A DNA stretch of 64,000 nt from the NCBI GenBank assembly GCA_011317545.1, contig WUJK01000017.1, forward strand, positions 372,001-436,000, given 5' to 3'. This document shows positions 20,572-33,700 of this stretch, piece after piece (position 1 is the stretch's first letter; each line of letters starts with the position of its first letter). The notes beneath the pieces were generated by a model. The model saw only the letters and a list, made by a program, of their open reading frames with translations, was not told where the DNA came from and ran no database searches. Origin of the DNA: Coniella vitis. Its lineage: Eukaryota; Ascomycota; Sordariomycetes; Diaporthales; Schizoparmaceae. Both the position numbers and the translations under genes were made by a program.

Positions 20572-22228
20572 TCACCTACTCATGTTTGGCTGCGGAATCA
20601 CATCATACTCAACATCCGTTCGGATCACATACTTGGCCGACGGGGTGGCCCCCTTGCGCACGCCTGTCCCCTCATGCAATAAGTTACCATCAACCTCGCC
20701 ATGGGGAAACAGCGCGACACTGCCCTGGATAGGCTTGAGCGGGTATGCGTTGAGCGTGCCGTCTCGTGTGCCGGGTAGGAAATAAGTCGTCTCGCCGCCT
20801 TCAAATTCGTCGTTGAGGTATATGAGGAAGGTGAAAAGCGATGACTGCTTTGCTTCGGGAGGACTCGAGTCGTACATGTACTTGTCGTCTGTAGTAATGC
20901 CAGAGGGTGGCCAAGCGCCATCTGTACATTGTCAGTCATGATCCTAGTGATATCAAAGTTGTCCCCGCCCCCCAAAAAGAAAAGAAAAAAGACGAAACAG
21001 TCTAAGACGTACCAATATGAGCTCGATACTCTGCCCCAGGAACATATCGATAGACTCTGAACCGTCGATTTAACCCCCTCACCAATCGTCCACCCACTTG
21101 TGCAGGCACGAACGGCTCGACCCGCTTCCAGAGTCCTCCACAAAACGCCTCATCCGCAATCCAATAGAAATTATGCGCAAGAATACTAATCTCCTCGCCT
21201 TGGGCGCGAATTGGCGCATCAGGCGTAAACCCAATCTTCTCGGCCGCGCCAATGATCTGCAGACACTCGTCCGCCGTGAGCACATCGCGCATGAGCCGCA
21301 GATTGGGCACAACAGGGTGAGCGTGGCACGTCGTCGTGGGTGCTGGCTCCGAGAACCGAATTGTGTGGTCCTGTGAGGCGTGCAGAATGGCGGGATGGTG
21401 GTTGGGTGGCTTGCGCTCGAGTCCGGGCGTCGTTTCGAGGATGCGGAAGCGTGACGTGGTCGCGTCGCTTATGGTGGCCGGGAGACTCCCGTCGAGGACG
21501 CTGGCGTACACTTTTCTCCGCTCGCGGCCTTCGCGGAGATCCCACGCTTGTCGGACCACCATGGGTCCTTGTCCTTCTCTGCTCCTGCCGTTGCGATTCT
21601 CCTCATCAGCGGCTACACTGTAATCCACCGGGCCAATCACGCGCAAAATCGCATCTAGCACCTGCAAGACATCCTTCTGCGCCTGTGTCCTCGTCTCTAC
21701 CACCTCATCCTTGGCCTGTCCAGCCTCCCGCTGCTCCGCCAACCCACTAATCACATCCAAATCCCTCACCCAGCGACACAGCGCACCCAGCTTTGGTTTC
21801 TGCCCACGAATACGCATCTCCGCGAGCAGGATGCGCGCATCCACCCAATTCTGATCCGCCAGCGCACCGCTAATGCGCGAGGTCAGATTCCCATTGGCGT
21901 CGGCCGCGGAGACGCTCCCCGTCGTGCACGCCTGGCGAAACTCAAAGACGGCGGCGCGGAGATCCTTGCATGCTTTGGACTTGATCAGACTCGCGTTCTC
22001 GGCGAGGAGCCGGAGCGTGTCGACGGTGATGTCGAGGTCCTCTTCTGGGACGAGCGTTTGCAGGAGTTTGGGCTCAAAGGGGGTTGTGGTGCTGCCGGTG
22101 AGGGTCAGCGAGCCCAATTGGGGGGAGTCCGTGGTGCTGGTAGAGGTCTTTTGCTTTTTTGCCACTGTGCCGTTGCCGTTGCCACCGTGGCTCGATTGTT
22201 GCTTGCGTTTCGCTTTTGATTTAGCCAT
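20572..22228 (-). CDS. 2-oxoglutarate/Fe(II)-dependent oxygenase of the prolyl 4-hydroxylase type
   Basis: A probable protein or small-molecule hydroxylase using 2-oxoglutarate, O2 and Fe(II). It gives 521 aa from exons 22228-21013 and 20921-20572 with a 91-nt GT-AG intron that splits the Asp codon of the iron site. The C-terminal half holds a complete double-stranded beta-helix core: LNRRFRVYRYVPGAEYRAHID with the metal ligands H404 and D406, FTFLIYLNDEFEGGET, VALFPHGE, and H488 in LLHEGTGV, with R506 (KYVIRTDVEY) as the likely 2OG-binding residue. The N terminus is Lys-rich (AKSKAKRKQQ) and could be a nuclear signal. Residues about 50-230 form a helical region of unknown function. The substrate cannot be named from the sequence. 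Its start lies 557 bp from the end of the proline-rich protein gene on the same strand. Confidence 0.85.
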
Positions 22229-22785
22229 TGTTGGGTTATGGCTGGCTTTGTGATGTGGATTATATTCAATACAATCTTGGATTGTGGTTTTGGAATGTTG
22301 TTGAGAAGAGGCGGATGGGGTTGCTCGCCACTGCTGGGTTGTATGTGAAGTCGGAGTTGGGTATCACGTGACGCAAGCCTAGGCCCGGGACGGGAACGTC
22401 TGGGATGATCAAGAGACGAAAACGTACTTCTCATATACGGTGTGAGTTTCCCAATGATCAATTTCTCCTGTATTATCGCCAATTATTCTGGGAAATCTTT
22501 CATTACCAGCTGGCATGCCTGCAGCTTTTGGACTTCCAAGGCTGGGAGATGAACATGAATAAACAGCAGTATCAAAACCATGAATAATTTCACACATGCT
22601 ACATTAACTTTCTGCGAGTGATGTTATAGTTTCCACTTATGAAGATGCAATGATGTATCCAACTCAAATTCTTCTCTCCTGTATGCTTGGGGTATCGATC
22701 GACCAGCCACTGGCCCACGCCTATTCCAGCAAGACTGGCCCAGCAGCTCTCACCTCTTTATACGCTTCTTGTCCACTGTTACAAA
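22229..22785. other. Intergenic, 557 bp between two minus-strand genes
   Basis: This contains the promoter of the 2OG oxygenase gene and the 3' flank of the proline-rich protein gene. No coding signal or repeat was seen. Confidence 0.6.
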
Positions 22786-24393
22786 TCACTTGTAATACAT
22801 TTCAATCGGCCTCCCCGTACTCGACGAAGCTCCCTTGCTTGAAGCTTTACTACCGTGGGACAATCCCTAGACGAAAGATTGTTCAGCCTCCCGTCTCAAG
22901 CCCAAAACATGCTCGTCCGAGCTTACCTGTGCAATATGGCCCTGCTCCGTGGTGGTAGTGGACTTTTTCGCCCTGTCTGGGGACGGCTTTCGGCTTCCTC
23001 TCGCCGCTGAGGATGATGGTGGTGCTCCAACTGTCGCTCCACCGTGATGGCTCTTGCGCGCATTTTGCTTCTGCTGCTGCTGCTCCCGCGCGGCCTGGTG
23101 TTCCTTGGCTTTGTCAATCAAGTGCCCGATGCCCTTTTCTAGGGCTTTACGCGCTTGGTGCAAGCTAGAATTTTGCCCAACGCCCGCTACTGCGGCGCCA
23201 ACGCCGGCTGCTGAAGTGGCAGCAGCGCCACTGGCCTTGAATTTGCTAGAGGGCGAAGAGGATGGAGCTCCGCCTACAGGCCGTGTGGGCGGTGGTGGGT
23301 AGGCGCCTGGCATGACGGGCGACGGGGTGGGCCGCGGGGGTAAAGGTGGCGGTATGTCGTCTGTGCTTGGTGGTTCTTGTTTGGTGGCGGTGGCCTTGTT
23401 GGGAGTGGAGGAAGATGCTGCTGCTCCGTGGCCCTTGTGCTCATCGTCGCTTGCGCCGTAGATGTCATCTTCATCTGCTTGGCGATGCTCTGTTGGAGTA
23501 GCGGCAGCCTCGGCTGTTTCCACTGTCTCTATGGTGGGAGTAGGTACAGTTTCTGAGGGAGGGCTGGACACGACCTCGCTAGCAACAGTGGCGGTTGTGG
23601 AAGGACCAGTAAGGGAATCCTCGTTTGCTGGTGTCAGGTGAGAGATGGGGACCTTTTCTGGAGGAGGCGGCACGCTTTCTGTCTCTTCGTAGGCTGGAGG
23701 AGGCTCATCTGGGTGTTCTGGTTCCTCAAAGTACGCTTCGGCGGGCGGTGAAGGAGGTGATGGTGTGTGTGGTACTGGTGATGTTGCCATAGCATCTGCT
23801 TCCTCGTGGACAGCTGGCGCAGCATCTAATTCCGATACTGTTGAAGCGATCATCGGGCGCTCATCTTCGCAGGAGATCCTCTCCTTTGGCGGCACAGGAG
23901 GCGAGACACAGCGTCCTTCAAGCGAACTCGTCCGTGAGTGGAACTCGCCAGCTCCGGCTCCACCAACGCCTACCTCTGACAACAACGACGGCTCTGGAGA
24001 AGCCGTGTTCTTCCTGATGGCCAGCGGAGCGACCTGCAGGTTGGTAAAGTAACCCTCAATCTCGGCCGACAAAGCGTCACTCGAGCCTTGAGGCTTTGTA
24101 GCTGAAGGAGGTACATAGGCCTTGTACGTGACGGGCAGTGGCGATGCATAGGGCGACGAGGAGGACTGTGTGGCGTTGAATCCCGCGGGCGTGCCTAGAG
24201 GACTTGGTGTGCGAGAGTGACGACCAGCGCCGGGACGGAGAGCTGCGGGGACACTGAGCGGCGATGCGTGGCCCCCTGGGCGTAGGACGGATGGGTGGCG
24301 GTCGGGGGTTGGGTCTGTAGAAGGGGAGGTGAAGAGCTCGTCGTCGCGGCCGTCTGCGCCGGCGACGGGGAGATGTGAAGCGTCGTGGCTCAT
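22786..24393 (-). CDS. Proline-rich protein with PPxY and SH3-ligand motifs
   Basis: A family I cannot name. Exon 1 (24393-22927) and exon 2 (22866-22786), joined across a 60-nt intron with donor GTAAGC and acceptor CGTCTAG, give 515 aa ending in GRPIEMYYK. Without splicing the frame would stop at 22867. Most of the chain is Pro/Ser/Thr/Ala-rich and likely disordered. It carries a PPPAY motif near residue 240, the type of peptide bound by WW domains such as those of Rsp5/Nedd4 ubiquitin ligases, and PPPLPPRP, a typical SH3 ligand. Toward the C terminus there is an ordered, basic helical segment, HQARKALEKGIGHLIDKAKE, followed by a Gln run (REQQQQKQN). These features fit an adaptor at membranes or the cortex, but that is inference. 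Confidence 0.7.
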
Positions 24394-25987
24394 GGCCGGC
24401 GGTAGGTATGCTCAGTGGGAAAAAAGAGGTTCCAGCGTGGAAACGAAGAACCAGAGAATTCGGATATTGTCGACGATATCTCTAGGTTTTGGTGCTGGTG
24501 GTCGATCCTAGGAAGGGGCACAGCTGGGTTCGTGGTTAGCATGCAGAGCTGTGCGAGCTCAGAGCGATATCTATATCTGCTGTATTGTGCTTGTATATTG
24601 TTTGCGCAACGAGGCTCATATCATGCAGATGCCCCACAACTGGTGAGGCCGCCTCGAGGCAGGGGCGTCAATGGCGATGCGAGAGCGATGACAGCTGACC
24701 GTGACGATGAGGTTTGGGTGAGACGAGCTGTAAGTGAGAGCCTACTAAGCCTGCGAAGGCCACCTGACGAAATCCCCAGGGAGTTCGGGTCGGTGCGTCG
24801 TGGGGCTGATCCGAGAGGACGGGAACACTGCCCCCCCTGAACACCGAAAGGGGCGCAGGGGACGGCCCTGTGCTCCCTCCAGGCTAGCCGCGCCAAGCTA
24901 CAGCACCTGATCTGAGTGGTTGTAGAACTCATTTTGATGCTCGAGGTGAGTCCGTCTTTACATAGTAAATGGTGCTACTGGTTGATGATGAGAACAGCAA
25001 TGAGCCTTACACCCACAACACATCTGTCCATGAACGTCAAAGTGAAATGCGGAGATTCAGATGTCCTACACAGCACTATAGTTTCAGTTAACTGTGTAGA
25101 TGGATTGTCTTCTGATCCAAAACAGGATTCGAGGCGCGAGTTGGCCACATTTTCATCACAGCCACACTCGTGCTGCTGCTACGCATGCAAATCCACTTAC
25201 TTGAACGTGCTTGAAATGAACTGTACCCTGTGCCTTGGCCAACCGACTTGAAGGCGAAGCAAGTTTGATCCTGTGTGCAAGAGTTAGCTTGGAAAGAAAC
25301 TGAGAAATATGCGGGACATGTAAAAGTCGACATCTCTCGTACTCGTAAGGCCAGACGCGAATCAAGGATGTGATTGGCCAATTGACTAATTCTGTACGCA
25401 AAACTGATGTCTACATATATTCTGCACCTCCTTTGGCTGCACCTGCTATGTCCGACTTCTGCTTCTAGGTCGTTTTGCTGTGGACTTTGCATTGCACCGA
25501 GGCACGCCTGCAACGGCTGGATTATTGGCCCGGTTTGTCCTAACACTATCAATCCCCGGCCAACCCTCTTATGCGGTGTCCGAGCATATCAGAGAGTAAG
25601 GGTCTGCCAGGCCCGTTTGGTACGATCTGCCCACAGGACTGTGGTTTTGGACCTTGTGGATGTGCTAACCATTTTCCATATCATCAGCAGTAGAATACGT
25701 CTTGTCGTGTTGCGGGCTATGTACGACTTATCCGAGCTGGAGGAGCCACTGAAACGGCGCAACTTGAAGTGCTCCATCCCAAACGACGAACATGTATTTG
25801 AAATCCTCTTTTCTGCTCGCTACGAAGCAAACAACAGATAATCCTTCAAATAAGCTCCAGGAACCTCAACCTTGAGTACTCGGCATCTTGTCTTTCCTCT
25901 CAAGAAAGCCCCCAAACTTATACTGGCTGTCTGAACAATCTCCTTCGCATTGACCCTATCTTTCACCTTGGCAAAAGACAAACAAAC
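24394..25987. other. Divergent intergenic region
   Basis: Promoters of the proline-rich protein gene (minus) and of the short-chain dehydrogenase gene (plus). A short plus-strand frame near 25719-25841 (40 codons from an ATG) has no recognisable content. I see no RNA gene or repeat. Confidence 0.5.
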
Positions 25988-27027
25988 ATGGAGCCTTTCC
26001 ACTTTGACTTTACCAGAATCTGCCGCCACGCGAGCTATCCATCCATCGCGCCCACCCGTCCTCAGCTCTCAGCAGCAGGCAAGACCATCTTCATCAGCGG
26101 TGGTGGGCGCGGAGTCGGCGTGGCCCTCGTCCGCGCGTTTGCACAGGCTGGCGCCGCCCACGTTATTTGCACGGGCCGCAACGAAGCGTCCCTGTCGGCT
26201 ACCACAGCTACCCTTGGCCAGGAATTTCCTCTGACCAAGTTTGCCTATATTGCGGGCAGCGTTACCTCGGAGGATGACATGGCGCGCGCCGTTGCGTTTA
26301 TCCGTGGAAAGTACCCACAAGGTCTGGATGTGGTCGTTGCCAACGCTGGCTATTTGCACGACGTTGGACCCGTCACGGGGTTTTCGGCTTTGTCTTCTTC
26401 ACCTTCTCCTTCGGGCAATGAGAAAGACAAGGCCACTAGCCTTGACTGGTGGCAGGGCTACGAGGTCAACGTCAAGGGCGTCTACCTACTCGCTCGTCTC
26501 TTCCTCACTTTTGCACGATCCCCTTCGAAGCAAGCGCAGCAAGACAGCCAGCAACAAGCCAGCTTTGTCAACATCTCTTCCGGCGGCGCACATGTCATCC
26601 CCCCGATGAGGGGAGTTTCGGGCTACACGTCGTCCAAGCTGGCTGCGGCGCGGTTGGTGGAGACACTGCAGTCTGAGAATCCGCAGTATAGTTTCTTCAA
26701 TGTTTCTCCAGGCGGACTCGAGTCGGATATGTATAAAAAGTCGGGGATGAGAGCGGCTGTTGAGGCCGGGGTGTTGGAGATCGATCAACGTGAGTGACTC
26801 CTTGCCGCACTATGCCAAAGGTATTTTTGCTGTTTGACTGACGTGCCTGATTCTGAATTATAGCTGACCTACCGGGCCATTTCTTGCTTTGGCTAACGAG
26901 TCGCGAGGCAAGGTTCCTCCGGGGAAAATACGTCTGGGCGAATTGGGACGTTGACGAGTTGGTGGAGAGGAAGGCTGAATTCGCTGGCGAAGATAAGCTG
27001 GTTACCGGCTTGCTTGGGTGGCCTTGA
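25988..27027 (+). CDS. Short-chain dehydrogenase/reductase
   Basis: A classical Rossmann-fold NAD(P)-dependent oxidoreductase of the SDR superfamily, 321 aa. Exons are 25988-26789 and 26864-27027, with donor GTGAGT and a 74-nt intron; the spliced sequence continues EIDQ-PDLPGHFLLW in frame. The cofactor motif is SGGGRGVG at 37-44 (Ser replaces the usual first Thr). NAG is at 119-121, the catalytic Ser in NISSGG at about 197, and Tyr213 and Lys217 in YTSSK. The segment GKYVWANWDVDEL near the C terminus is typical of fungal SDRs of this subgroup. The substrate is unknown. The next gene downstream is 3.7 kb away on the same strand, so a shared pathway with the GMC oxidoreductase fusion is not supported by spacing. 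Confidence 0.9.
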
Positions 27028-30000
27028 GGATCTACATGGGGTTGTTCTTGTACTTCAGTGGTGTGATCATGATGGTCAGTCAGTATATGTTTCTGTGTCC
27101 ATCTATTTATTATTCTATTCCATGTCAGAGATTTCATCCCTACGAGCAACATCTGACACATTGGGCTACCTATGTACCTTGTAGAATGATGAGTACCTGT
27201 ACATAGATAGTATTTGTCCCAAATGTTTTCTCCTTTATTTCTGACAAGCTTTATAAACATGAGTTTCAAACGACTTTTACCTTGTGGCTGACCGATCCTT
27301 TTAAAGTTTCAACGTGCACAAACGAATACAAAGTACGACATGGGGATTTTGGCGTTCCAAGCTACATATATGTATAATTCGAAGGATTCCAACAATAGTT
27401 CCAACAGTAACAATGATACCCAAGATGCATGCAGGTCCCTATACGCCGTCTATTCATAACCATAAAATCCAGAGACCTGCATAAAGCCAGCCCCATGGTT
27501 ACATGTATGATGTATGTACCATCGTACATAGTGCTAGTACGCGAGCTAAAAATGAGAGTCACACAGCCGTTGCGGTTTGTGTGCAAGTACCGGCGTAGGA
27601 CGGAATGGCAGTCTGGAAAAATCGCTGATAGTACTGGGCTATATCTTACTGGTCACGTCAAGAGGCTCATGTCGGCGAGCCTGAAGCCCTTCATATACGT
27701 TATCTGTGTACGATTATTTTACGACTGCCTTTGTAAGTGCAAAGTCGGCACTTCTCTGTACTTCATGATACTTTGTACTTGGGCATATTACCTGGCGGCT
27801 CAACCCGAACCCTCCATAATGTCTGAGCAGCGCCTTCTCATTTCCCACCGAATCTTTGAACCTGGCGCCCCTTCCTCGTTGGGCAGATTGTAAAGTACAA
27901 TGACAAAACCATTCCACACCAAGCTGGCAGCTGGCACGTGCCCGGCATGCCACTGGCCGGCTCGCCCAAGTACGATAGCAATGGTCCGCCAATGCTTGGC
28001 CGTTGGAGACGCACCCTTTTGACTCACTATGCAATGTGGAAGGCTCGATGGCCGTATGTTCACGGCAAAGAAGCTCCTCGCCCTAATTTTGTTCGGTGTG
28101 CCGTCAGCCCCATATCTGTCTGTCTTGATCCATACTATCGTCTTGTGGCACCTCTGATTTGCCATATGGCATGGCATTGGCATGCACAGCGTCAGCCGGC
28201 GATGCCTCGGCCCTCTACCAATCACTCTTTGCCGTTGCGTTCAACGGCGGCCGTCCCCCGTCCGCGGTACCCCGTCCCTTACTCCGGAATGGTCTTTGAT
28301 TGCAGCAAATACGTTGTGCTATTTCTCGTCTGCTAACTGGCTCCCAGTCAGTGCCCGTCAAGTCAAGAATGCTATGGGGTTCTCGAGGCAGATGCGGTTT
28401 CGAGTTCGCCAGACCGTCTCCGTCAATATAGTGCTCGTCACGGCCGCGGCCGCCGCCCGCATGACAAAAGCCTGGATGGCCGACTTCATCTCCTCGTCCT
28501 CGGCGTGTGACCAGGGCACGCAAAGACAGCCGAGGAGAGAGTCAGGAACACATTTGGCCTTTGGTGGGACCGCACTAGCTTCTTCCCAGCACAGGGTCCA
28601 GACGGGCCCGCTGGGGGCTGACCATCGCTGTGGTATTGACTTCTTTCACATGCCGTGTCCAAGCCAAATGCTTGGTTTGATTAGCGCTCATCCCAAGCAG
28701 CTCCTAAGAGTCTTTTTGAGGATGCCTCGTGTCTGGGCCCACCCCGATACCACTAGGGCCGCATTTTGGCTGTGCACCCTTAGCAGTGCTTCCTATTATG
28801 GTACAAGGCACTCTCAAAAAGTCTGTCTCACCACACGCCGCGGTAAGCCACGCGGACACGAACCCCGGTCGCCATTTTGATCCCGTCAGCCCATCGTCGA
28901 ATCTCGTTTGCTCGAGAGGCCACTATCACTGTCCCTCGTGTCTCATTTCCCCGCAAGCCGAAAGCCATGCGTGGCTTCCATTTCTTGGGGACGGTGAGAA
29001 CAAGGCGACATGGGCTGGTTATTGAAAGCTACTGCTTTGATTCCCGTTCATGTTTTACTGTACCCTGGGCAATTTGGGTGGCTCTCCGCACGCTCCACCA
29101 AACTCGAACGGCTTCAGGGTGTTGTGTGGCGTGTCCCAGAAAGCCATCAATCCTTTCTTATCTCGCGGCTGGCCTTGCGTGGCTCGCTGGGCCCTTGTAT
29201 AGAGGAGGTGCGGCATTGAAGTCGGGTTTCGAAAATCGTAAAAGAATGCATGCATCGATACTTATCTTGTTCTGCAGGCCTGGCCCGTTTCCAGCACAAG
29301 AGGAACCCAGTGAACATGTGCCCGGGACGCCACCAAAACTTTCAGCGGCGCATTACACGAGGTTTGCCCCGTTGTCACGAACACGTCTTTGGCTTTGTGG
29401 CGTCTGGTATCTCCCCGTTGTGAGGAGTTCATTGGCGAAACCATGTTTCCATATTATCCGGTACGTTGTGATAAGGTAACCGATTTTGGGCAGACTTGGG
29501 CACATAACGTGGGATGATTCAGCCGTACAATCATCAACTGACCCCTGGTATATGCTAGTGGCATACTATAGGATTCTGGGCATTCAGGGCCATCCTACAG
29601 CGTATGAATATGGCAATTCTTCGTCGGATCTAACTATCAACTGCTGCAAGCGTCCCGCCAGCATGGGAACGGACTGCTGAAGCGGCCCGCACTCGGACGG
29701 GGCAACTGCCCTTCTCGATGAAAAGGATGTTTCCGCTTTGTGTAGCGGCACCCTAACGATTAGCGAATGAGGATGCTCAATTTGGTTGCTACTATAAAAG
29801 CTCCGCTCTGTCTTTGTCCTCAAGCTGACGTTTACAGCTAGGGACACTGCTCGGGACGTGAGGAAATAGCAAGTCAGCTCCGAGGGCTATTGGTCAGTTT
29901 ACTCGACAAAAATCAGCTGCTAGGTGCGATGGATATGATCTGCACCAGGACATCCACTCCAGCCTGCTCAGCTCAGTCTAGCATCGGATGCACCAACACC

Positions 30001-30771
30001 CTTGGGCTGCGCCGCCTCAGCTGTGTGGGACGAGACATGCCGTTCGTTGGCCCTACAACCAAAAGCCAAATATGGCTTCGGGCGTGCCGCTGATGGCCAG
30101 TGTCCCTACGGCCGGACGGCGCACCTCATGCCTTTGTGGCGCCCTTAGATTCTCTCGGTCGCTCTTTGCTGTATCATATGGCGACACAGTCTTTGAGGCT
30201 ATACAGGGTGTCGACGGCCATTCTTTTCCAAAAACCGCATGCAGATCAAAGTCTCTTGCAGCAGCCTATCTGCTCGGAGAGCAGGGCCCCACGGGTCGAT
30301 ACTCAGATGCAACCCACACCTTGGCCTAGTTGACGAGAATGGGAACTGCCTAGACATCCCATTGCTGCTATCCTTTCCTCCACAGTAAGAAGGGCGGAGT
30401 GCAGTCAGCAATGACGTTTAATTTATTGTACCGTCGAACCAATTATTCGTACATAATCCTACTGCTTCATCCAGCCTTGCGTTGAGCATTTTCTCTGGTG
30501 GCTACTATATATCTTTTCATCGAGCCCACGCCCTCCTCCTCCTGCTCCTCCTCCTACACTGTAGATTCTTTACTCGACTTTGATACCCTTAGATCTCCAG
30601 CCGCCAGGCTTCATTCTATATTCATAAAGTTTATGCTTCTGCATCCTTTGCTTTTCTGACAATATTTCCAGTACATTGCTTCGCTACACTTATTATCACG
30701 GCGGATTTGCGTCTCGCCAACAGCAGAGCACATCTTCTAGCAGCTCGCCTTCACTGCGCAGAGTTGCCACT
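27028..30771. other. 3.7-kb gene-free interval
   Basis: The largest GC-balanced interval without a gene I can support. Several open frames of 100-230 codons exist (for example 28182-28880 and 28877-29479 on plus), but none shows a domain, a conserved motif or consistent splice structure. The last 700 bp must hold the promoter and leader of the GMC fusion gene, with a CTCCTC-rich pyrimidine stretch near 30530-30557. I found no tRNA, terminal inverted repeat or RIP signature here. Confidence 0.45.
30633..30659 (+). promoter_or_regulatory. Candidate upstream open reading frame
   Basis: ATG at 30633 opens eight codons ending in TGA at 30657-30659, within the likely leader of the GMC fusion gene and 112 nt before its chosen start. 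If the leader covers it, it could lower translation of the main frame. The transcription start is not known. Confidence 0.35.
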
Positions 30772-33700
30772 ATGCCAACAACAACACATCAAAAGTCGAC
30801 CATTACCTCTCCCGAGGTCATTGGCCATGCCGAACTCATGAACGGCGGTCCTGTGGGTCCTATCAATGGCCACTACATCAACGGCAACAGCTCGGACGAG
30901 GGTACTGCCAGCAGGCCAGCCACCCCTCGATTTCCTCTCAAGCATCACCTTAACCAGGATGGCCACTATGGTCAACCGTCTCCCCGATCAATGACTTGGC
31001 CGCGCTCGCCATCAATACTTACAGACCTGAGCCCCGAGGATCAGGAACGCGCAGCAATGAATCATGCAAGCCACCAGATTCCAGTTCCGGATATGCACGA
31101 GGGCAGCACAGGTGGTCCACGTTCGAGAACATTTGCCCGCGTTCGATCATATGCCGATGACGAGCGTGGACTCGAAGGAGCCTGTCCCCGCATTTCGCGG
31201 CCTGTGGAATTGCTTCGAGGTAGCTACGACTGCGTTGTCATTGGAAGTGGGTATGGCGGTGGTGTCGCGGCCAGTCGTATGGCGAGGACAGGCGAGACTG
31301 TCTGTGTCCTTGAGAGGGGCAAGGAAAAGTGGCCTGGCGAATATCCGAGCGGCACGAAATCTGCTGTCGAGGAGTTGCACTGGAGCGGAACACTGCAGCC
31401 AAACCAATATCTTGATGGCTTTGCTGTCGACGGTGGGAACCCGACGGGCATGTATCACCTGATATTGGGCAAGGGCCAGAACGCGGTCGTATGCAATGGT
31501 AAGTTTCATCTATATGGCAATCTCTGGTCCTCAGATAGTGGCATTGGCTGACATGGAATCCAGGTCTCGGCGGCACCAGCTTGATGAATGCAAATGTCTT
31601 TCTCGAGGCGAACCACGATTCGCTATCCATGAAAGCGTGGCCTGAGGAGATTAGGAAGGATCCAGCATCTCTAGACAAATGTGAGGTTTAAATGTATCCC
31701 AAAGTTTATGGTGCCATTATACTCTACTGACAATATCCCCAAGATTACAAGAAAGCAAGAGAAGTGCTCGACCCCAAGAAATATCCGGCGGACTGGCCCA
31801 AGCTTCCCAAGCTCGAACTCCTCAAGAAGCAAGCCGAATACCTTGGCATGGCAGAGAAGTTTAGGCGCGTGGAGCAAACGACTCGCTTCCGAAACGGCCC
31901 CAACAGCTGCGGCGTCGAAATGACTCCTTCAGCACTTACCGGCCAGGACCCCACGGGTGTCAACGATGGGTCCAAAACAACCACACTTGTGACGTATCTT
32001 GCAGACGCGTGGAACTGGGGTGCCGAGCTGTTTTGCGAATGCGAGGTACGCTACATCGAAAAGTGCGATCCCAAGCGCGGCGGATATAACATCTACTTTG
32101 CCTGGCATGGCCGGAATAGGGGCCACTTCAAGGCCAACCTTCACGGAGACCTCATGTGGGTGCACGCGAAAAAGGCCGTGTTCCTCGGCGCCGGCGCCAT
32201 TGGAACAACTGAGATCCTGCTAAGAAGCAAGGAGATGGGTCTGAGCATGAGTGAGCAAGTCGGACAAAACATGTCTGGCAACGGAGACATGTTAGCGTTT
32301 GGGTGAGCGACACTTTCTTCATGTGACGAGGTCCCACGCGGATTATAAGCTAACGCTCAGTGTTTTCGCTCCAGATACAATACAAATGAGACTGTCCACG
32401 CGGTTGGGCGGCCATTCCCATCGCCGTACAACCCTGTTGGCCCTTGCATCACAGGCATCATCGACAACCGGGAAGGCCATGAAAACCCTCTGGACGGTTA
32501 TGTCATCGAAGAGGGGACTATTCCCGGCGCATTGGCACCATTCTTCCAGCTCATGGTAGACCTCATGCCTGGAAATGCTTCTCCTGATGAGGGCATTGCT
32601 GCTCAAGCCCAGGCCAAGCTTGCGAGCTGGGGAAGTCGGCTGCTCGGCCCTTACTACAAAAAGGGCGCCATCGAAAGAACCCAAGTATACTTGATTATGT
32701 CGCATGATAGTAAGTGATTGATAGGCAGTTGAAGTCTTGCAATGTTCTTTCGTTTCTTTTCTTTTCTTGGCCTGCTTGGCTGACAGTGCCCTTTTGTGCA
32801 GGCAATCAAGCAATGCTCAGCCTCGAGAATGACAAGCCTTGCCTCGAATTCCTGGGAGTCGGACGAAGCGATCACGTCAAGAAGCTGAACGATGTCCTCG
32901 CCAGGGCCACCAAGGCTGTCGGTGGCACACTTGTGCAGAACCCCTTCTTCGCCCTGATGGGCGAACAGGAAGTCACCGTCCACCCCATTGGTGGAGCTTG
33001 CATGGCTCGCGATGGCACTGCAGATACTGGCGTTGTCAACCATGTAGGTGAGGTGTTCAAGAACGCCAAAGAGTGTGAGAGTAGCGCAGTTCACGAGGGT
33101 CTCATTGTCATGGACGCGGCTGTTATTCCTGCAGCCCTTGGAGCGAACCCCTTTGCCACCATCACTGCTCTGGCAGAAAGGTCGGTCGAGGCGTACTGCG
33201 CCAAGAACAATCTGATCATTGACCAGACCAAGAATGGCGTCCTCAACCTCTTTGGCGAGCCAAAGCATCACCCCAAGCGCCATGGGCAAAAGACGATAGA
33301 GCAGATGGCACTCATGCAACTCGAGGTCAACAGTGTCAACGGCGCCGCGCATGTCATTAGCAGTGCAGACGTCATCAAAGCCAGCGGGTTCGGCTTCACC
33401 GAGGTCATGTCGGGGTTCATCCACATGGATGAACAGGGCATGAAGGAGGACCGGCGATCGACGTATGAGTTGGCATACCGGACAGCCAAGAGTCTTTGCG
33501 AGAGCGCACGCTTTTTCCTCAGCGTCCAGTCGTTCAACGTCAACACCATTGTACAGGACCCCCAGCACAGCGGCATGCTGACTGGCACATTCATCTGCCC
33601 GACCATCCCGGGATCGCCGTTCATGGTGCAGAGAGGCCAGTTCAATCTGTTCAAGCTCGACCTCAAGGCGCCCGGCACACGCAACTTGACCTATGACTTC

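Noticed and set aside
28182..29479. Two consecutive plus-strand open frames of about 230 and 200 codons
   Set aside because: No conserved motif, no plausible intron linking them, and comparable open frames exist on the other strand.
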